This document shows positions 60,313-60,354 of a stretch of 60,354 bases of DNA, piece after piece. Both the position numbers and the translations under genes were made by a program. Numbering within the stretch: the stretch's first letter is position 1; every line of letters starts with the position of its first letter. Source of the DNA: DAOUEG01 sp964595455. Its GTDB lineage: Bacteria; Chloroflexota; Dehalococcoidia; Dehalococcoidales; RBG-16-60-22. A model generated the notes under the pieces. The model searched no databases. It was not told where the DNA came from and was given only the letters and a program-made list of their open reading frames with translations. Location of the stretch: contig CAZQQL010000004.1 of the NCBI GenBank assembly GCA_964595455.1, positions 1-60,354 on the forward strand, given 5' to 3'.

Positions 60313-60354
60313 TCAGAAGCGCACCAAACCGGAACTGCCGGCAGCCCGGGCGGG
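60313..60354 (-). CDS. Possible C-terminus of a protein gene entering from the right
   Basis: One minus-strand frame is open from the window end to a TGA at 60313-60315, ending '...GSSGLVRF', 24 bases before the terminator. Only 13 codons are visible, so the family cannot be named and a non-coding RNA is possible. Confidence 0.3.
   Translation of the reverse strand, partial: PARAAGSSGLVRF

Overview
The window looks like chromosomal DNA of a bacterium, most likely an anaerobic Chloroflexota of the Dehalococcoidia type. That placement is inference. It rests on a GC-rich coding style, frequent GTG/TTG starts, DUF169, DUF362 and UGSC-type genes, a lone B12-dependent methionine synthase activation-like protein, a large MalT-type LuxR regulator, two MoxR/DUF58 clusters and the gene order ppiC-hom-thrC. 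Housekeeping genes (gyrB, folE, hom, thrC, one tRNA-Arg) show it is not a plasmid or phage. No rRNA, CRISPR array or prophage was seen.

Region by region. 1-8.4 kb: the end of a DegV gene, an SDR dehydrogenase, a membrane protein, a drug-transporter fragment, an AT-rich acetyltransferase, a metallo-beta-lactamase-fold hydrolase, a MalT/LuxR regulator with a small companion gene, and a secreted two-domain protein. 8.5-10.2 kb: a minus-strand gene whose frame is interrupted by one in-frame TGA, best explained as a selenoprotein (U-P-G-C motif, candidate SECIS hairpin just after the TGA, C-terminal fusion). 10.5-23.1 kb: a tightly overlapping eight-gene operon coding for an envelope-anchored protein, an ABC-2 exporter, a Gly/Ser-rich membrane protein, a MoxR ATPase, a DUF58 protein and two membrane-anchored von Willebrand A proteins. 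23.2-32.6 kb: a PNPOx-like protein, a DUF362 protein with an EF-hand-like loop, a divergent IclR regulator, a FAD oxidoreductase and a peptide-type ABC importer (binding protein and two permeases, no ATPases).

32.7-41.3 kb: a corrinoid-enzyme reactivation-like protein, a MATE exporter, then two DUF169 plus cupin-like modules in mirrored order around an SDR, tRNA-Arg(CCT), an EthD-like protein and a decayed IS3 element joined to a permease tail. 41.3-50.3 kb: an MFS transporter, a universal stress protein, a second MoxR-DUF58-transglutaminase operon, a divergent ABC-2 exporter and an orphan PycTM-like membrane protein. 50.4-51.4 kb: a heat-shock operon (zinc ribbon and Hsp20) behind a good sigma-70-type promoter and two tandem CIRCE-like operators. 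51.7-60.4 kb: gyrB, an MFS transporter, folE with a shortened methyltransferase, and a ppiC-hom-thrC operon in which thrC seems to lack a standard start codon.

How the genes may work together. Both MoxR clusters look like AAA+ chaperone and envelope-maturation systems, and both lie beside an ABC-2 exporter. The IclR/FAD/ABC block looks like a regulated uptake and oxidation locus for an unknown organic substrate. The DUF169/cupin/SDR block looks catabolic but its substrate cannot be read from sequence. The strongest candidates for under-described biology are the UPGC selenoprotein fusion and the mirrored DUF169/cupin modules.
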